DNA from: an uncultured Veillonellaceae bacterium
Lineage (GTDB): Bacteria; Bacillota; Negativicutes; Veillonellales; Negativicoccaceae
DNA: 64,000 bases
Assembly: GCA_945876385.1 (NCBI GenBank)
Contig: CAMCNU010000001.1
Span: 362,105 to 426,104 of the forward strand
Reading direction: 5' to 3'
Under the pieces are notes generated by a model. It saw only the letters and a list, made by a program, of their open reading frames with translations, was not told the DNA's origin and did no database searches. Position numbers and translations under genes: made by a program. Shown in pieces: positions 32,362 through 40,244 of this stretch. The first letter of the stretch is position 1; the number at the start of each line of letters is the position of its first letter.

Positions 32362-33755
32362 ACGTCCTCCCGGATTGTAAACACAACACAAGCACACACA
32401 TACCCCGCTACGTTTTGCAATGTAAATCGGCCGCCCAAATTCGTTTCCGCCAAGTTTTTTACAATCTGTAAACCCAGATGCCGGGCGCCGTCATCCGGGT
32501 GAAGCGTGTCAAGATTGCCCTGATTTTCCACCGAAAAACGGATTTCTCCTCCCTCACGTCGCAAACAAGCACGCACCCGACGTCCCGCGGGGCCGCCGCT
32601 TTGCGCACCGTACTCGCAGGCATTTTGCACCAACTCATGCACAATCATGCCGAGCGATACCGCTTGTGTCGACGGCAACGGAATCTCTTCCGCCGCACAC
32701 TGCCAACTGATTTCCGCTCCCCGATTCCATTCATGGCGCATCTGCACAATCAGCTCGTCGGCCACAGTGACGGCATTGACCGTATCGTTGACCTCACGTG
32801 CCAAAATCGTATGAATCGCGGCAATCGCCGCCACCCGACGCTCGGTTTCCCGCAGCGCCTCGCGCACCTCCGGTGAACTTCTTCTCGCTTGCATCCGCAG
32901 CAGGCTCGCCACGGTTTGCAAATTATTTTTAACGCGGTGGTGCACTTCTTGTATCACGACATCTTTATGCAGTAACTCGATTTCTTTTTTTCGCAGCAAG
33001 GTAATATCCCGCACAATCAACAGTACGCCGCTGACTTGTCCGCTGTCCAGCAGCGGCAATGCCGTTCCTTCCAATACGGTCCCCCCCGACTCCCACTCTT
33101 GCGAAACGGGTACCCGTTCTTGGCGCGCGCGAACGACAGGGATAATGTCACTGCCTTCATCCAAACGAAGCCGAGGGCGCGGCGCCGGTCGGTCGAGCAA
33201 ATGCAACAACCGCGCGGCGACTTCGTTGCGATAGACCATGCGTCCGTTTCGGTCATACACAATCACCCCGTCCTGCGGCATGACATGCAACCGGTGCGCC
33301 GTAATCACCCCCGGCGAGAGCGCCAACAATTTGACCGCAGCCTCAATCAGCACCTGCTCATTTGCCACCAGCCGCCCGTACAGACCGACGCCCGCAATCG
33401 GCAACCCCGCACTGTCGAATACCGGATATACGGAAAGCGGCACCGGAATCCCTAAATGCGCTTCCTTGGTGCCGCATGTCGCCACGCCCCGCAGCAACGT
33501 GGGCGCAATAATATGTTCATTGTGCAAACTGATGGCGTCCGCTTCGTCCCCCAGACTGATATACGTCCCGACGGAAGGTAATGCCCGATCCGCAATGAAC
33601 GCCGTTTCCTCCGTCTGCCCGCGAACGAACAGTAGCACCTCTTTGTGTGTCAAATCCGCCAAAAAGGGGAGCCACGGCGACGTCTCACGTAACATTTTCG
33701 CACCGACGACACCGACATTCGTACGGTTGAGGTAATCATGCGTCGTAAAACTCAT
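32358..33755 (-). CDS. Sensor histidine kinase, PdtaS/EutW type (HisKA_2)
   Basis: 465 residues, no membrane segments. The N-terminal 150 residues look like the GAF-type domain of PdtaS, followed by a PAS domain (about 158-258, DGVIVYDRNGRMVYRNEVAARLL), a HisKA_2 dimerisation domain with the H-box EVHHRVKNNLQ (H272/H273), and a HATPase domain ending near FTIRE. This class pairs with ANTAR regulators, as the next gene confirms. The start at 33755 overlaps the tsaD stop (ATGA); a strong GGGAGG sits upstream. The ligand is unknown; a soluble sensor suggests a cytoplasmic cue. Confidence 0.92.
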   Translation of the reverse strand: MSFTTHDYLNRTNVGVVGAKMLRETSPWLPFLADLTHKEVLLFVRGQTEETAFIADRALPSVGTYISLGDEADAISLHNEHIIAPTLLRGVATCGTKEAHLGIPVPLSVYPVFDSAGLPIAGVGLYGRLVANEQVLIEAAVKLLALSPGVITAHRLHVMPQDGVIVYDRNGRMVYRNEVAARLLHLLDRPAPRPRLRLDEGSDIIPVVRARQERVPVSQEWESGGTVLEGTALPLLDSGQVSGVLLIVRDITLLRKKEIELLHKDVVIQEVHHRVKNNLQTVASLLRMQARRSSPEVREALRETERRVAAIAAIHTILAREVNDTVNAVTVADELIVQMRHEWNRGAEISWQCAAEEIPLPSTQAVSLGMIVHELVQNACEYGAQSGGPAGRRVRACLRREGGEIRFSVENQGNLDTLHPDDGARHLGLQIVKNLAETNLGGRFTLQNVAGYVCACVVFTIREDV

Positions 33756-34771
33756 CCTTGCCTCCCGCCGGTAAACGGCAGCCGCGGGTCGGCATTGAGT
33801 GACCAGTCCGCCGTATCCCCCCGTTGCCATTGATAATACGCCCGCGCACCGATCATCACCGCATTATCGGTGCAAAGTCGTGCACTCGGCGCCAACACAC
33901 GCATCCCCAGAGGCTCCGCCGCAGCCGAAAGCTGCGCACGCAAGGCGGAATTGGCCGCCACTCCGCCGGCCAGGCAAATTGTCTCCCGCCCGCATGCCTG
34001 CGCGGCACGGACGGTTTTGTCCACCAGCACGTCTACCACCGCGGCCTGAAACGATGCGGCGACATCTTCCGGTGAATACCCGGCGCCGATTTGCTCTTGA
34101 TGATGCAAATAATTAATCACGGCGGATTTCACCCCGCTGAAACTGAAATCATAACTGTGTTCATGGCGTAACGCCTGCGGAAATTCGATGGCCTGCGGGT
34201 TCCCTTGCTGCGCCAAGCGGTCGATTTCCGGTCCGCCCGGATAGGGATACCCCATCACTCGGGCAATTTTGTCGAACGCTTCTCCGGCCGCATCGTCCTT
34301 GGTCTCCCCGAGCAAACGAAACTCATTATACGCCGGAATATCGACCAACATGGTATGACCGCCGGATACCACCAGCGTCAAAAACGGCGGCACCAGTTGC
34401 GGATGCGCGACCAAATTGGCATACATATGCCCCTCCATATGGTTCACTGCCAACAACGGCTTGCCGGCGGCATAACTGAGGGCTTTGGCGGCCGCCACGC
34501 CAACCAGCAATGCGCCGACCAAGCCCGGGCCTTGGGTCACCGCCACCGCATCCGTTTCCGCCAGCGTCATGCCGGCTTCCTGCAACGCCAAATCCACCAC
34601 CGGCAAGACATCCTCGACATGATGCCGAGAGGCGATTTCGGGGACGACACCGCCGAATTTTCGATGAATATCAACTTGTGAAGAAATAATATCGGAGCAA
34701 ACCCGACGACCGTCTTCGACAACCGCCGCCGAGGTTTCATCACAACTGGTTTCAATGGCTAAAATTTTCAT
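33752..34771 (-). CDS. tsaD: tRNA N6-adenosine threonylcarbamoyltransferase
   Basis: 339 residues. Catalytic subunit that transfers the threonylcarbamoyl group to A37 of ANN-decoding tRNAs. ASKHA-fold protein with SCDETSAAVVEDG at the N-terminus, metal ligands H111 and H115 in NHMEGHMYAN, and the SGGHTML and AGGVAANSALR motifs. It lies with tsaB and tsaE in the same operon; tsaC is not in the window. Confidence 0.97.
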   Translation of the reverse strand: MKILAIETSCDETSAAVVEDGRRVCSDIISSQVDIHRKFGGVVPEIASRHHVEDVLPVVDLALQEAGMTLAETDAVAVTQGPGLVGALLVGVAAAKALSYAAGKPLLAVNHMEGHMYANLVAHPQLVPPFLTLVVSGGHTMLVDIPAYNEFRLLGETKDDAAGEAFDKIARVMGYPYPGGPEIDRLAQQGNPQAIEFPQALRHEHSYDFSFSGVKSAVINYLHHQEQIGAGYSPEDVAASFQAAVVDVLVDKTVRAAQACGRETICLAGGVAANSALRAQLSAAAEPLGMRVLAPSARLCTDNAVMIGARAYYQWQRGDTADWSLNADPRLPFTGGRQG

Positions 34772-34774
34772 ACG

Positions 34775-35224
34775 TTACTCTCCTATATCCGTCGCCATCA
34801 GATAGCCGTCCTCCACCGGTTTGTCGTAGGCATCTCTGCGCGTCGAACGAATTGACAAGCCGGCGTCCTGATACATACGAATCGCGGCCGTATTGGATAC
34901 CCGCACCTCCAAATGAAAGTACGCAGCCTGCCGATCGCGGGCTTCTTTGAGTCCGCATGCCAGCAGCATACGCCCGACGCCCTGCCGCCGCCGGGACGGC
35001 ATGACCGCCAGACGAATCAACTGAACTTCGTCGGCGACAAACCATAATGAAATATAGCCGATGACGGTGTTCCCCTGCGTCGCGACCAAGTAGTATCCCG
35101 GTCCCTGCAGCAGGTCATGACGCAACGAACTCCCCGACCAGGGGTCGGGAAATGACTCGCGTTCCAATTTTTCCAAGTGCGGCAAATCGTCCGCAATGGC
35201 ACGTCTGATACTTACTGTTGACAT
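34775..35224 (-). CDS. rimI: Ribosomal-protein-alanine N-acetyltransferase RimI-like
   Basis: 149 residues, GNAT fold. Acetyl-CoA loop RRQGVGRMLLACGL near residue 80 and the RimI-type HLEVRVSNTAAIRMYQDAGL strand-helix are present. It acetylates N-termini, classically of S18, though in Firmicutes the target is not certain. The start at 35224 (GGGAG eight bases upstream) lies 13 bases inside tsaB. The tsaB-rimI-tsaD order is conserved in many Firmicutes. Confidence 0.92.
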   Translation of the reverse strand: MSTVSIRRAIADDLPHLEKLERESFPDPWSGSSLRHDLLQGPGYYLVATQGNTVIGYISLWFVADEVQLIRLAVMPSRRRQGVGRMLLACGLKEARDRQAAYFHLEVRVSNTAAIRMYQDAGLSIRSTRRDAYDKPVEDGYLMATDIGE

Positions 35225-35904
35225 TGTCGTTGCTCCCACAATACTTCCGCTTCACTGCGACGCAAATACAACGGCGCCAAGGTCATCGGGTCATCCGCGC
35301 CGCGCCGGGTATACTCTGTCTCTCCCAATATACCGACCGCACCGGCACGGACATAGCGGCAATGAGGCGGAGCCGCCGTCAAGCCGGGAATCTCCTGTAT
35401 ATCCCGGGCAAATACATCCACAGCCTCACCGACGATGAGTGTCGACTCGTTTTCGCTTGCCAGCCTTGCCGCCACTTCATGAAACGGTGCGATTCGCGAA
35501 TCCGCCGTCAGCTTGAGTTCGCCGTCCTTCCAGTAGCCGCAACTGTAATATACATTCCCCTTTTGCGCATCGACAATCGCGCACAGCGGAGTCGGCACTC
35601 CCTGATAATGATAAAATAACGCCGTCAGCGAATTGACTCCGACCAGCGGTACCCCCCAGACATAGGCCAGAGATTTGGCGGTCGCCAAGCCGATACGCAA
35701 TCCGGTAAACGACCCCGGTCCTGCACTGACCGCAATTCCGTCAATTGCCGGTCGGCCGGCCAATTCGCAAACGGTGTCCAAGTGCGTAATTAATTGTTCC
35801 GAATGCATCCGTTTGCGGCGGACTTGCACCTCCGCCGCCACTTGCCTACCGTCCGTCAACGCAACCGTCGAGGTCCGTCCGGACGTATCCAGCGCCAACC
35901 ACAT
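35212..35904 (-). CDS. tsaB: tRNA threonylcarbamoyladenosine biosynthesis protein TsaB
   Basis: 230 residues. Paralog of TsaD that forms the TsaD-TsaB scaffold for t6A synthesis. ALDTSGRTSTVAL at the start and VSAGPGSFTGLRIGLATAKSLAY (about 60-82) are diagnostic. It begins 59 bases inside tsaE. Confidence 0.95.
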   Translation of the reverse strand: MWLALDTSGRTSTVALTDGRQVAAEVQVRRKRMHSEQLITHLDTVCELAGRPAIDGIAVSAGPGSFTGLRIGLATAKSLAYVWGVPLVGVNSLTALFYHYQGVPTPLCAIVDAQKGNVYYSCGYWKDGELKLTADSRIAPFHEVAARLASENESTLIVGEAVDVFARDIQEIPGLTAAPPHCRYVRAGAVGILGETEYTRRGADDPMTLAPLYLRRSEAEVLWEQRQCQQ

Positions 35905-36370
35905 CCGCTTCGACTCCTTTCCACCAAGTTATCTGCCGCTCAGGTACGATGACCGTAATCCCCCGCTCGGTATCCGCACCTGTCCGCTCCAATCGTATCC
36001 AAATCGCGTGCGGCCAAATGTCTTCCGGAAAACGATCCGCCCATTCTACCAAGGTCACGCCTTCCGTGCCGTAGTCATAAAAGCCGATACCTTCCAATTC
36101 ATCCGCCTGTTCTAATCGATAGACGTCAAAATGATGCAGCGAAAGACCGTCTTCTTGCACATAATCGTTCAACAAGGTAAAGGTAGGACTCGCAATGGTC
36201 CCGCCAATCCCCATTCCGGCCGCAATTCCTTGTGCCAAATGGGTCTTGCCCGCCCCCAAATCCCCCTGCAAGGCGACGACCAAACCGTCAAATGCCTGTC
36301 TGCCGATACTGCGTCCGAATGCGGTTGTCATGGCCACAGACGGGCTGATATAGCGTTGTTGATATGTCAC
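35846..36370 (-). CDS. tsaE: tRNA threonylcarbamoyladenosine biosynthesis protein TsaE
   Basis: 174 residues, the ATPase of the t6A complex. P-loop GDLGAGKTHLAQG (about 36-48), SPTFTLLNDY, HHFDVYRL and LVEWADRFPE are the family motifs. The C-terminal 20 residues overlap tsaB by 59 bases and are longer than in many TsaE proteins. The ATG overlaps the thiL stop (ATGA). Confidence 0.95.
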   Translation of the reverse strand: MTYQQRYISPSVAMTTAFGRSIGRQAFDGLVVALQGDLGAGKTHLAQGIAAGMGIGGTIASPTFTLLNDYVQEDGLSLHHFDVYRLEQADELEGIGFYDYGTEGVTLVEWADRFPEDIWPHAIWIRLERTGADTERGITVIVPERQITWWKGVEADVVGAGYVRTDLDGCVDGR

Positions 36371-37323
36371 ATTTCCTCCTGCCAGTGATTAAATCCGTTG
36401 CCCGACACCCGCACGGTTCCCGCCGGGTTTTGCCAATACACCCCGCAGCCTGTTTCCACACGACCGATGACGCGCATCCCTTCGGGTATCTCCGCATATT
36501 CCGGTACAGTCGCCACCAACTCATAGTCTTCACCGCCGTACAGCGCCAATTCCTTTGCCGTCCACGGCCCTTCGGACAACTCGGCGGCCAGCTCCGGCAA
36601 CCAGTCAAACGCCTCTTCCGTCAATACAATCGCCACTTGCGATGCAGTCGCGATTGCCTCGACATCCGCTGCCAGTCCGTCACTGACATCATTCATGGCA
36701 CTCGCACCGAGCTCGCGTAATTGTCGCCCTTCCCGCAGTCGCGGCCGGGGTACCGTATGTGCCTGCCGATAGGCCGTCGGAGCCGTTCGTCCTTGCGCCC
36801 ACGACCGCCAAACCGAGCCGGAATATCCCGTCGGCCCGGTCAAGACCACGCGGTCACCCGCACGAGCGCCCGCTCGTGTCACGGCCGTACCGGCAGGCAC
36901 CGACCCCAACGCGGCGACGGTCACCGTAAAATCATTGCGCCCGCGCACGGTATCACCGCCGAGTAACACGGCGTCATATTCGCGCAATATCGCGCCGATA
37001 CCGTCATACAGCGCACTCACCTCGGTCGCGTCCACAGTCGGCGGTACCGCGACCGCGACCAGTACACCCGACGCATCCGCGCCCATGGCCGCAAGATCGC
37101 TGAAATTGACGGCCACACTTTTCCAGCCGATTTCCTCCATGGTCATCTGCGTCCGCCGAAAATGTACGCCCTCCGTCATCGTATCCATACAGCTGACCTG
37201 CTCCCGACCGCAAGGCAACGACGTCACCGCCGCATCATCACCGGTGGCTACGACGACCGACGCCGCGCGTGTCGGACAGCGGGAAGTCCATTCTCTGATC
37301 CAACCGAATTCATCTTGCGGCAT
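36367..37323 (-). CDS. thiL: Thiamine-monophosphate kinase
   Basis: 318 residues. Converts TMP to thiamine diphosphate with ATP. Family features: GDDAAV near the N-terminus (27-32), MDTMTEGVHF, VNFSDLAAMGA, LGGDTVRG, DVSDGLAADVEAIA and the C-terminal GGEDYELVATV. First gene of the overlapping thiL-tsaE-tsaB-rimI-tsaD-kinase-regulator chain, expressed from an extended -10 promoter just upstream. Confidence 0.95.
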   Translation of the reverse strand: MPQDEFGWIREWTSRCPTRAASVVVATGDDAAVTSLPCGREQVSCMDTMTEGVHFRRTQMTMEEIGWKSVAVNFSDLAAMGADASGVLVAVAVPPTVDATEVSALYDGIGAILREYDAVLLGGDTVRGRNDFTVTVAALGSVPAGTAVTRAGARAGDRVVLTGPTGYSGSVWRSWAQGRTAPTAYRQAHTVPRPRLREGRQLRELGASAMNDVSDGLAADVEAIATASQVAIVLTEEAFDWLPELAAELSEGPWTAKELALYGGEDYELVATVPEYAEIPEGMRVIGRVETGCGVYWQNPAGTVRVSGNGFNHWQEEM

Positions 37324-37358
37324 CCCTATCGCCTCTCCTTATCGCTACCGTTTCACTC

Positions 37359-37367
37359 ATTGTACCA
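37359..37367 (-). promoter_or_regulatory. Extended -10 promoter of the thiL/t6A operon
   Basis: Minus strand TGGTACAAT (-10 TACAAT at 37364-37359), about 36 bases before the thiL ATG; no clear -35. Identical in these nine bases to the ppaC promoter. Confidence 0.5.
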
Positions 37368-37393
37368 CATCAATGCGGCCTTCTCACCTATAC

Positions 37394-37420
37394 CAAAAAC
37401 GTGAAGCCGTAGCTTCACGT
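37394..37420 (-). terminator. Terminator after the GerMN lipoprotein gene
   Basis: Nine-base-pair stem ACGTGAAGC / GCTTCACGT with a CGTA loop and a T5 tract on the minus strand. Confidence 0.92.
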
Positions 37421-37426
37421 CGGTAC

Positions 37427-37957
37427 TTACTTCACAATGATCTCTTCGTTGCGCAAAATCGGCCGGGATAAATCCATATGACCCGTCAAGGTATCGACAT
37501 GCTCACCTTCGACCGCAAATCGTACCGCCTCGATGCCGTCCAGGTTCGTCAGCGTATCCGCAATAATATATACCATTAAAATTTCACCCAGCGAGCCGCC
37601 GCTGTTTTCACTGATCAATTCACGCGAGAAATCCGCCGTCGCTACCTTGGTCGCCTCGTCAATTTGCACCGAACGGACGGTTGTCCCTTGCGGAAACAGC
37701 GGATACTGCTCCCGGGCATCGACCTGCAGCATTTCCCGCAAGGCCGCATCCGCGGTCAGTTGCGACGCACGAACGGTCACCTTCTTGGGCACGATATGTT
37801 CGGCGTCATCCGCCGGTACATAGGTCACCAATTCCCAGTCTTTGACTGCCTGCTCCTGCTGCACCGGCGGCGCGGGTGTCTTGTCAAATGTACACGCGAC
37901 CGCTCCGCACATCACTGCCACCACCAATACCAACGCGCCCCACACACTTCGACGCAT
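37427..37957 (-). CDS. GerMN-domain lipoprotein
   Basis: 176 residues. A lipoprotein signal with lipobox GAVAC (C22 when counted from the ATG at 37957), followed by one GerMN domain (about 60-176; LREMLQVDAREQYPLFPQGT, TADFSRELI, GEILMVYIIADTLT). GerMN domains occur in envelope and spore-coat proteins and may bind peptidoglycan or proteins. The next gene upstream is a cell-wall amidase, 11 bases away, so a shared role in envelope remodelling is likely. The ATG follows AGGGGGAG; a GTG lies two codons earlier. Confidence 0.88.
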   Translation of the reverse strand: MRRSVWGALVLVVAVMCGAVACTFDKTPAPPVQQEQAVKDWELVTYVPADDAEHIVPKKVTVRASQLTADAALREMLQVDAREQYPLFPQGTTVRSVQIDEATKVATADFSRELISENSGGSLGEILMVYIIADTLTNLDGIEAVRFAVEGEHVDTLTGHMDLSRPILRNEEIIVK

Positions 37958-37968
37958 ATTCACTCCCC

Positions 37969-39009
37969 CTATCTCGAAATCCGATCGGCCCGATTGAAAT
38001 ACGCTTCCAACCCGTCCGCAATCTGTTGTGCAAATTCGCGCCGTACACTGTCTTTACGCAATTCGGCTTCTTCTTTCGGATTCGACAAAAATCCCAATTC
38101 GACCAATGCCGACGGCATGGTACTGTTGACCAATAAGTAGAAATTGGCCGTCCGCGTGCCGCGGTCGTCAAAACCGGGCACTTGCGAAGTATGGTCATGC
38201 AATGCCTCGGCCAAAGTCTCGTCAAACACCGTTTTGCGATGATAATACGTCGTGACGCCGCCGACATTCGGCCGCACAAACGAATCGATGTGAATGCTCA
38301 AAAACACATCCGCCGCCGCTCGTTCCGCAATATCCACGCGTGCCTGCAACTCCGACACCGCATCGGCATGCGGACCGTATACATCATGGTCATCCTCGCG
38401 CGTCAAAATGACCTGCGCGCCCCGCGCCTCCAGTAACGGTTTAAGATACAACGCAATCGGTAAGGTCACATCTTTTTCATACAGATTTTTCGCACTGATA
38501 GCCCCGGTGTCGCTTCCGCCGTGTCCCGGGTCAATGACGATGACCTTGTCCTGCAAACCTGCCGTAGTCTTGAAAGTCGGCGGCGGCACGACTTTATACA
38601 CATCAATGACAACGCGATAGGGTTTCTGATGCGCCGCATCCGCTTTCAGCGGAAATACATTGATATCTTCTTTGACCGTCGCTTTCGGCAGCTGTATCTT
38701 CAAGACCAAGTTGCGTTTTTCCTGCGCAATACGTACCCCCGATACGATGTCGGGATTCAGGGCATATACGCCCTCCACCTGCTTACCTTCCGTCTTCTTG
38801 AGCTCGACCGACAGCACCGTCCCGTCCCGATTCAACTCCGCATCAATGGCCGGCAGACGATCCACATCGAGTACCATGCGTACGAACGGGACCGCACTGT
38901 CGTTGCGCGTGACCCAACGAAAGTCCGTGACCTCGCTCGCCGCCCGGCCGCTGACCGCCCCCAAGCACAGCAGGAATACGGCCGCTATCCAACATATCAA
39001 TCGTTTCAT
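37969..39009 (-). CDS. N-acetylmuramoyl-L-alanine amidase with AMIN domain
   Basis: 346 residues, exported (signal peptide 1-24, LCLGAVSGRAAS). Residues about 28-135 form an AMIN domain that targets peptidoglycan or division sites; 150-340 is an Amidase_3 domain with VIDPGHGGSDTGAI (zinc His), SIHIDSF and the C-terminal VELGFLSNPKEE (catalytic Glu). It cleaves the bond between MurNAc and the stem peptide, as AmiC-type enzymes do in cell separation. AAGGAG precedes the ATG. Confidence 0.95.
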   Translation of the reverse strand: MKRLICWIAAVFLLCLGAVSGRAASEVTDFRWVTRNDSAVPFVRMVLDVDRLPAIDAELNRDGTVLSVELKKTEGKQVEGVYALNPDIVSGVRIAQEKRNLVLKIQLPKATVKEDINVFPLKADAAHQKPYRVVIDVYKVVPPPTFKTTAGLQDKVIVIDPGHGGSDTGAISAKNLYEKDVTLPIALYLKPLLEARGAQVILTREDDHDVYGPHADAVSELQARVDIAERAAADVFLSIHIDSFVRPNVGGVTTYYHRKTVFDETLAEALHDHTSQVPGFDDRGTRTANFYLLVNSTMPSALVELGFLSNPKEEAELRKDSVRREFAQQIADGLEAYFNRADRISR

Positions 39010-39038
39010 AATCGACTCCTTTTCTTGTCGGTAGACCT

Positions 39039-39044
39039 ATTATA
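39039..39044 (-). promoter_or_regulatory. Candidate -10 of the amidase operon
   Basis: Minus strand TATAAT at 39044-39039, 29 bases before the amidase start; the -35 region is poor, so this is tentative. Confidence 0.4.
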
Positions 39045-39054
39045 CAACAAAGCG

Positions 39055-39071
39055 AGGCGGTTGTACCGCCT
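39055..39071 (-). terminator. Weak hairpin after the DUF3006 gene
   Basis: Seven-base-pair stem AGGCGGT / ACCGCCT with a 3-base loop, but the following minus-strand sequence has only a short T run. It may slow or partly stop transcription before the amidase gene. Confidence 0.45.
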
Positions 39072-39090
39072 GTATGCAAGAAAATCGAGT

Positions 39091-39318
39091 CTACTTATCC
39101 GTTTCATCTGCCGTCACCGCGCGTCTGAGCGCCGCCACCTCGCACCTAAGGGCCTCCTGTGCCGCCGTATCGACCGTCACGTCACAGGCAAGCACCGTAT
39201 CGACATCGACATCCTCCGGCAGCCATGTGCGCGGCAGCCATACCTCTTGCTCGTCCCCCTCTGCGACAACCCACCAACCGTTGTCCGTTCCCCGCTCAAT
39301 CACAATCCGTTGTTTCAT
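39091..39318 (-). CDS. DUF3006 family protein
   Basis: 75 residues. Small acidic protein with the DUF3006 pattern: an N-terminal strand pair (MKQRIVIERGTDNGWWVVAEG), then LPRTWLPEDVDVDTVLACDV. Such proteins often sit beside ComEC-like metallo-beta-lactamase genes, as here: the ATG overlaps the stop of the hydrolase gene by 4 bases. No function is established. GGGAG precedes the start. Confidence 0.8.
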   Translation of the reverse strand: MKQRIVIERGTDNGWWVVAEGDEQEVWLPRTWLPEDVDVDTVLACDVTVDTAAQEALRCEVAALRRAVTADETDK

Positions 39319-40244
39319 CCGTCTCCCTCTCTTTGTACGGCAAATGACCTGCCGTCCGTGACCACGGTGACCGTACCGTCACGATCCGTCCGATAGACTT
39401 GTGCACCGATACCCTGAATCCGCGCCAAGGGCTCTTTATGGGGAAATCCGTACGAATTATTCCGCCCGCACGAAATGACCGCCGCCTGTGGCCGAACCGC
39501 CCGCACAAAATCGGCGGAAGAGCTGGTATGGCTCCCGTGGTGGCCGACCTTGAGTACGGTAGCGCGTAATTTGTCGCCGTATGTCGCGCACAGCCAGGCC
39601 TCTTCTTCTTTCTCTGCATCACCGGTAAACAGCATTCGGAACGAACCGTAGGAAAGCATGGCAATGATGGAGTTGTTATTATACTCCGCTTTGCCGTTCT
39701 TCCCTTGCAACAACGGTTGCGGCGGTCCCATCAATGTCAAGACTGCACCGCTGCCAAGATCAATCACATCGCCCTTTTTCGCCGTCACGCGTTTGACGCC
39801 CGTCCGTGCCAATGTTCGCAGATAAGTCCGATACATATAGTTCAGCTTTTCCTGCCCGTTGTCGTAGACCCGCCCGACAGGAATATGACGCAACACCGCA
39901 TAGGCTCCGCCCAAGTGATCTCCGTCCGGATGCGTAACAATCAGTTGCTCCAGGCGGCTGACTCCATAGTGGTCTAAATACTCGACGATTTGCGGTCGAT
40001 GACTCACATCACCGGTATCAATCATCGTCCACTTTCCTCGCCATTGCAACAATATCGCATCTCCCTGCCCGATGTCCAGGCAATGCACATAGAGCGTATC
40101 GTCTTGTGCGGCGACCCACTCCCCGATCAGGGGAATCTCTTGCCGCCAATCCGCGCCGGATGCCTTGCCGACTCCCGACCACGCACACCCGCCCAGAACC
40201 AACAGCACCATCAATAATGCCAGTATGGAGTTAATTCGTCGCAT
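39315..40244 (-). CDS. ComEC/Rec2-like metallo-beta-lactamase-fold lipoprotein
   Basis: 309 residues. N-terminal lipoprotein signal with lipobox LGGC (C20), then a metallo-beta-lactamase domain of the ComEC C-terminal type: HCLDIGQGDAILLQW, MIDTGD, THPDGDHLGG (metal ligands), FTGDAEKEEE and VGHHGSHTSSS. There are no ComEC membrane helices, so this is a free-standing hydrolase anchored outside the inner membrane, possibly a nuclease or phosphodiesterase. The start at 40244 has AAAGGAG upstream. It overlaps nnrDE by 14 bases. Confidence 0.9.
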   Translation of the reverse strand: MRRINSILALLMVLLVLGGCAWSGVGKASGADWRQEIPLIGEWVAAQDDTLYVHCLDIGQGDAILLQWRGKWTMIDTGDVSHRPQIVEYLDHYGVSRLEQLIVTHPDGDHLGGAYAVLRHIPVGRVYDNGQEKLNYMYRTYLRTLARTGVKRVTAKKGDVIDLGSGAVLTLMGPPQPLLQGKNGKAEYNNNSIIAMLSYGSFRMLFTGDAEKEEEAWLCATYGDKLRATVLKVGHHGSHTSSSADFVRAVRPQAAVISCGRNNSYGFPHKEPLARIQGIGAQVYRTDRDGTVTVVTDGRSFAVQREGDG

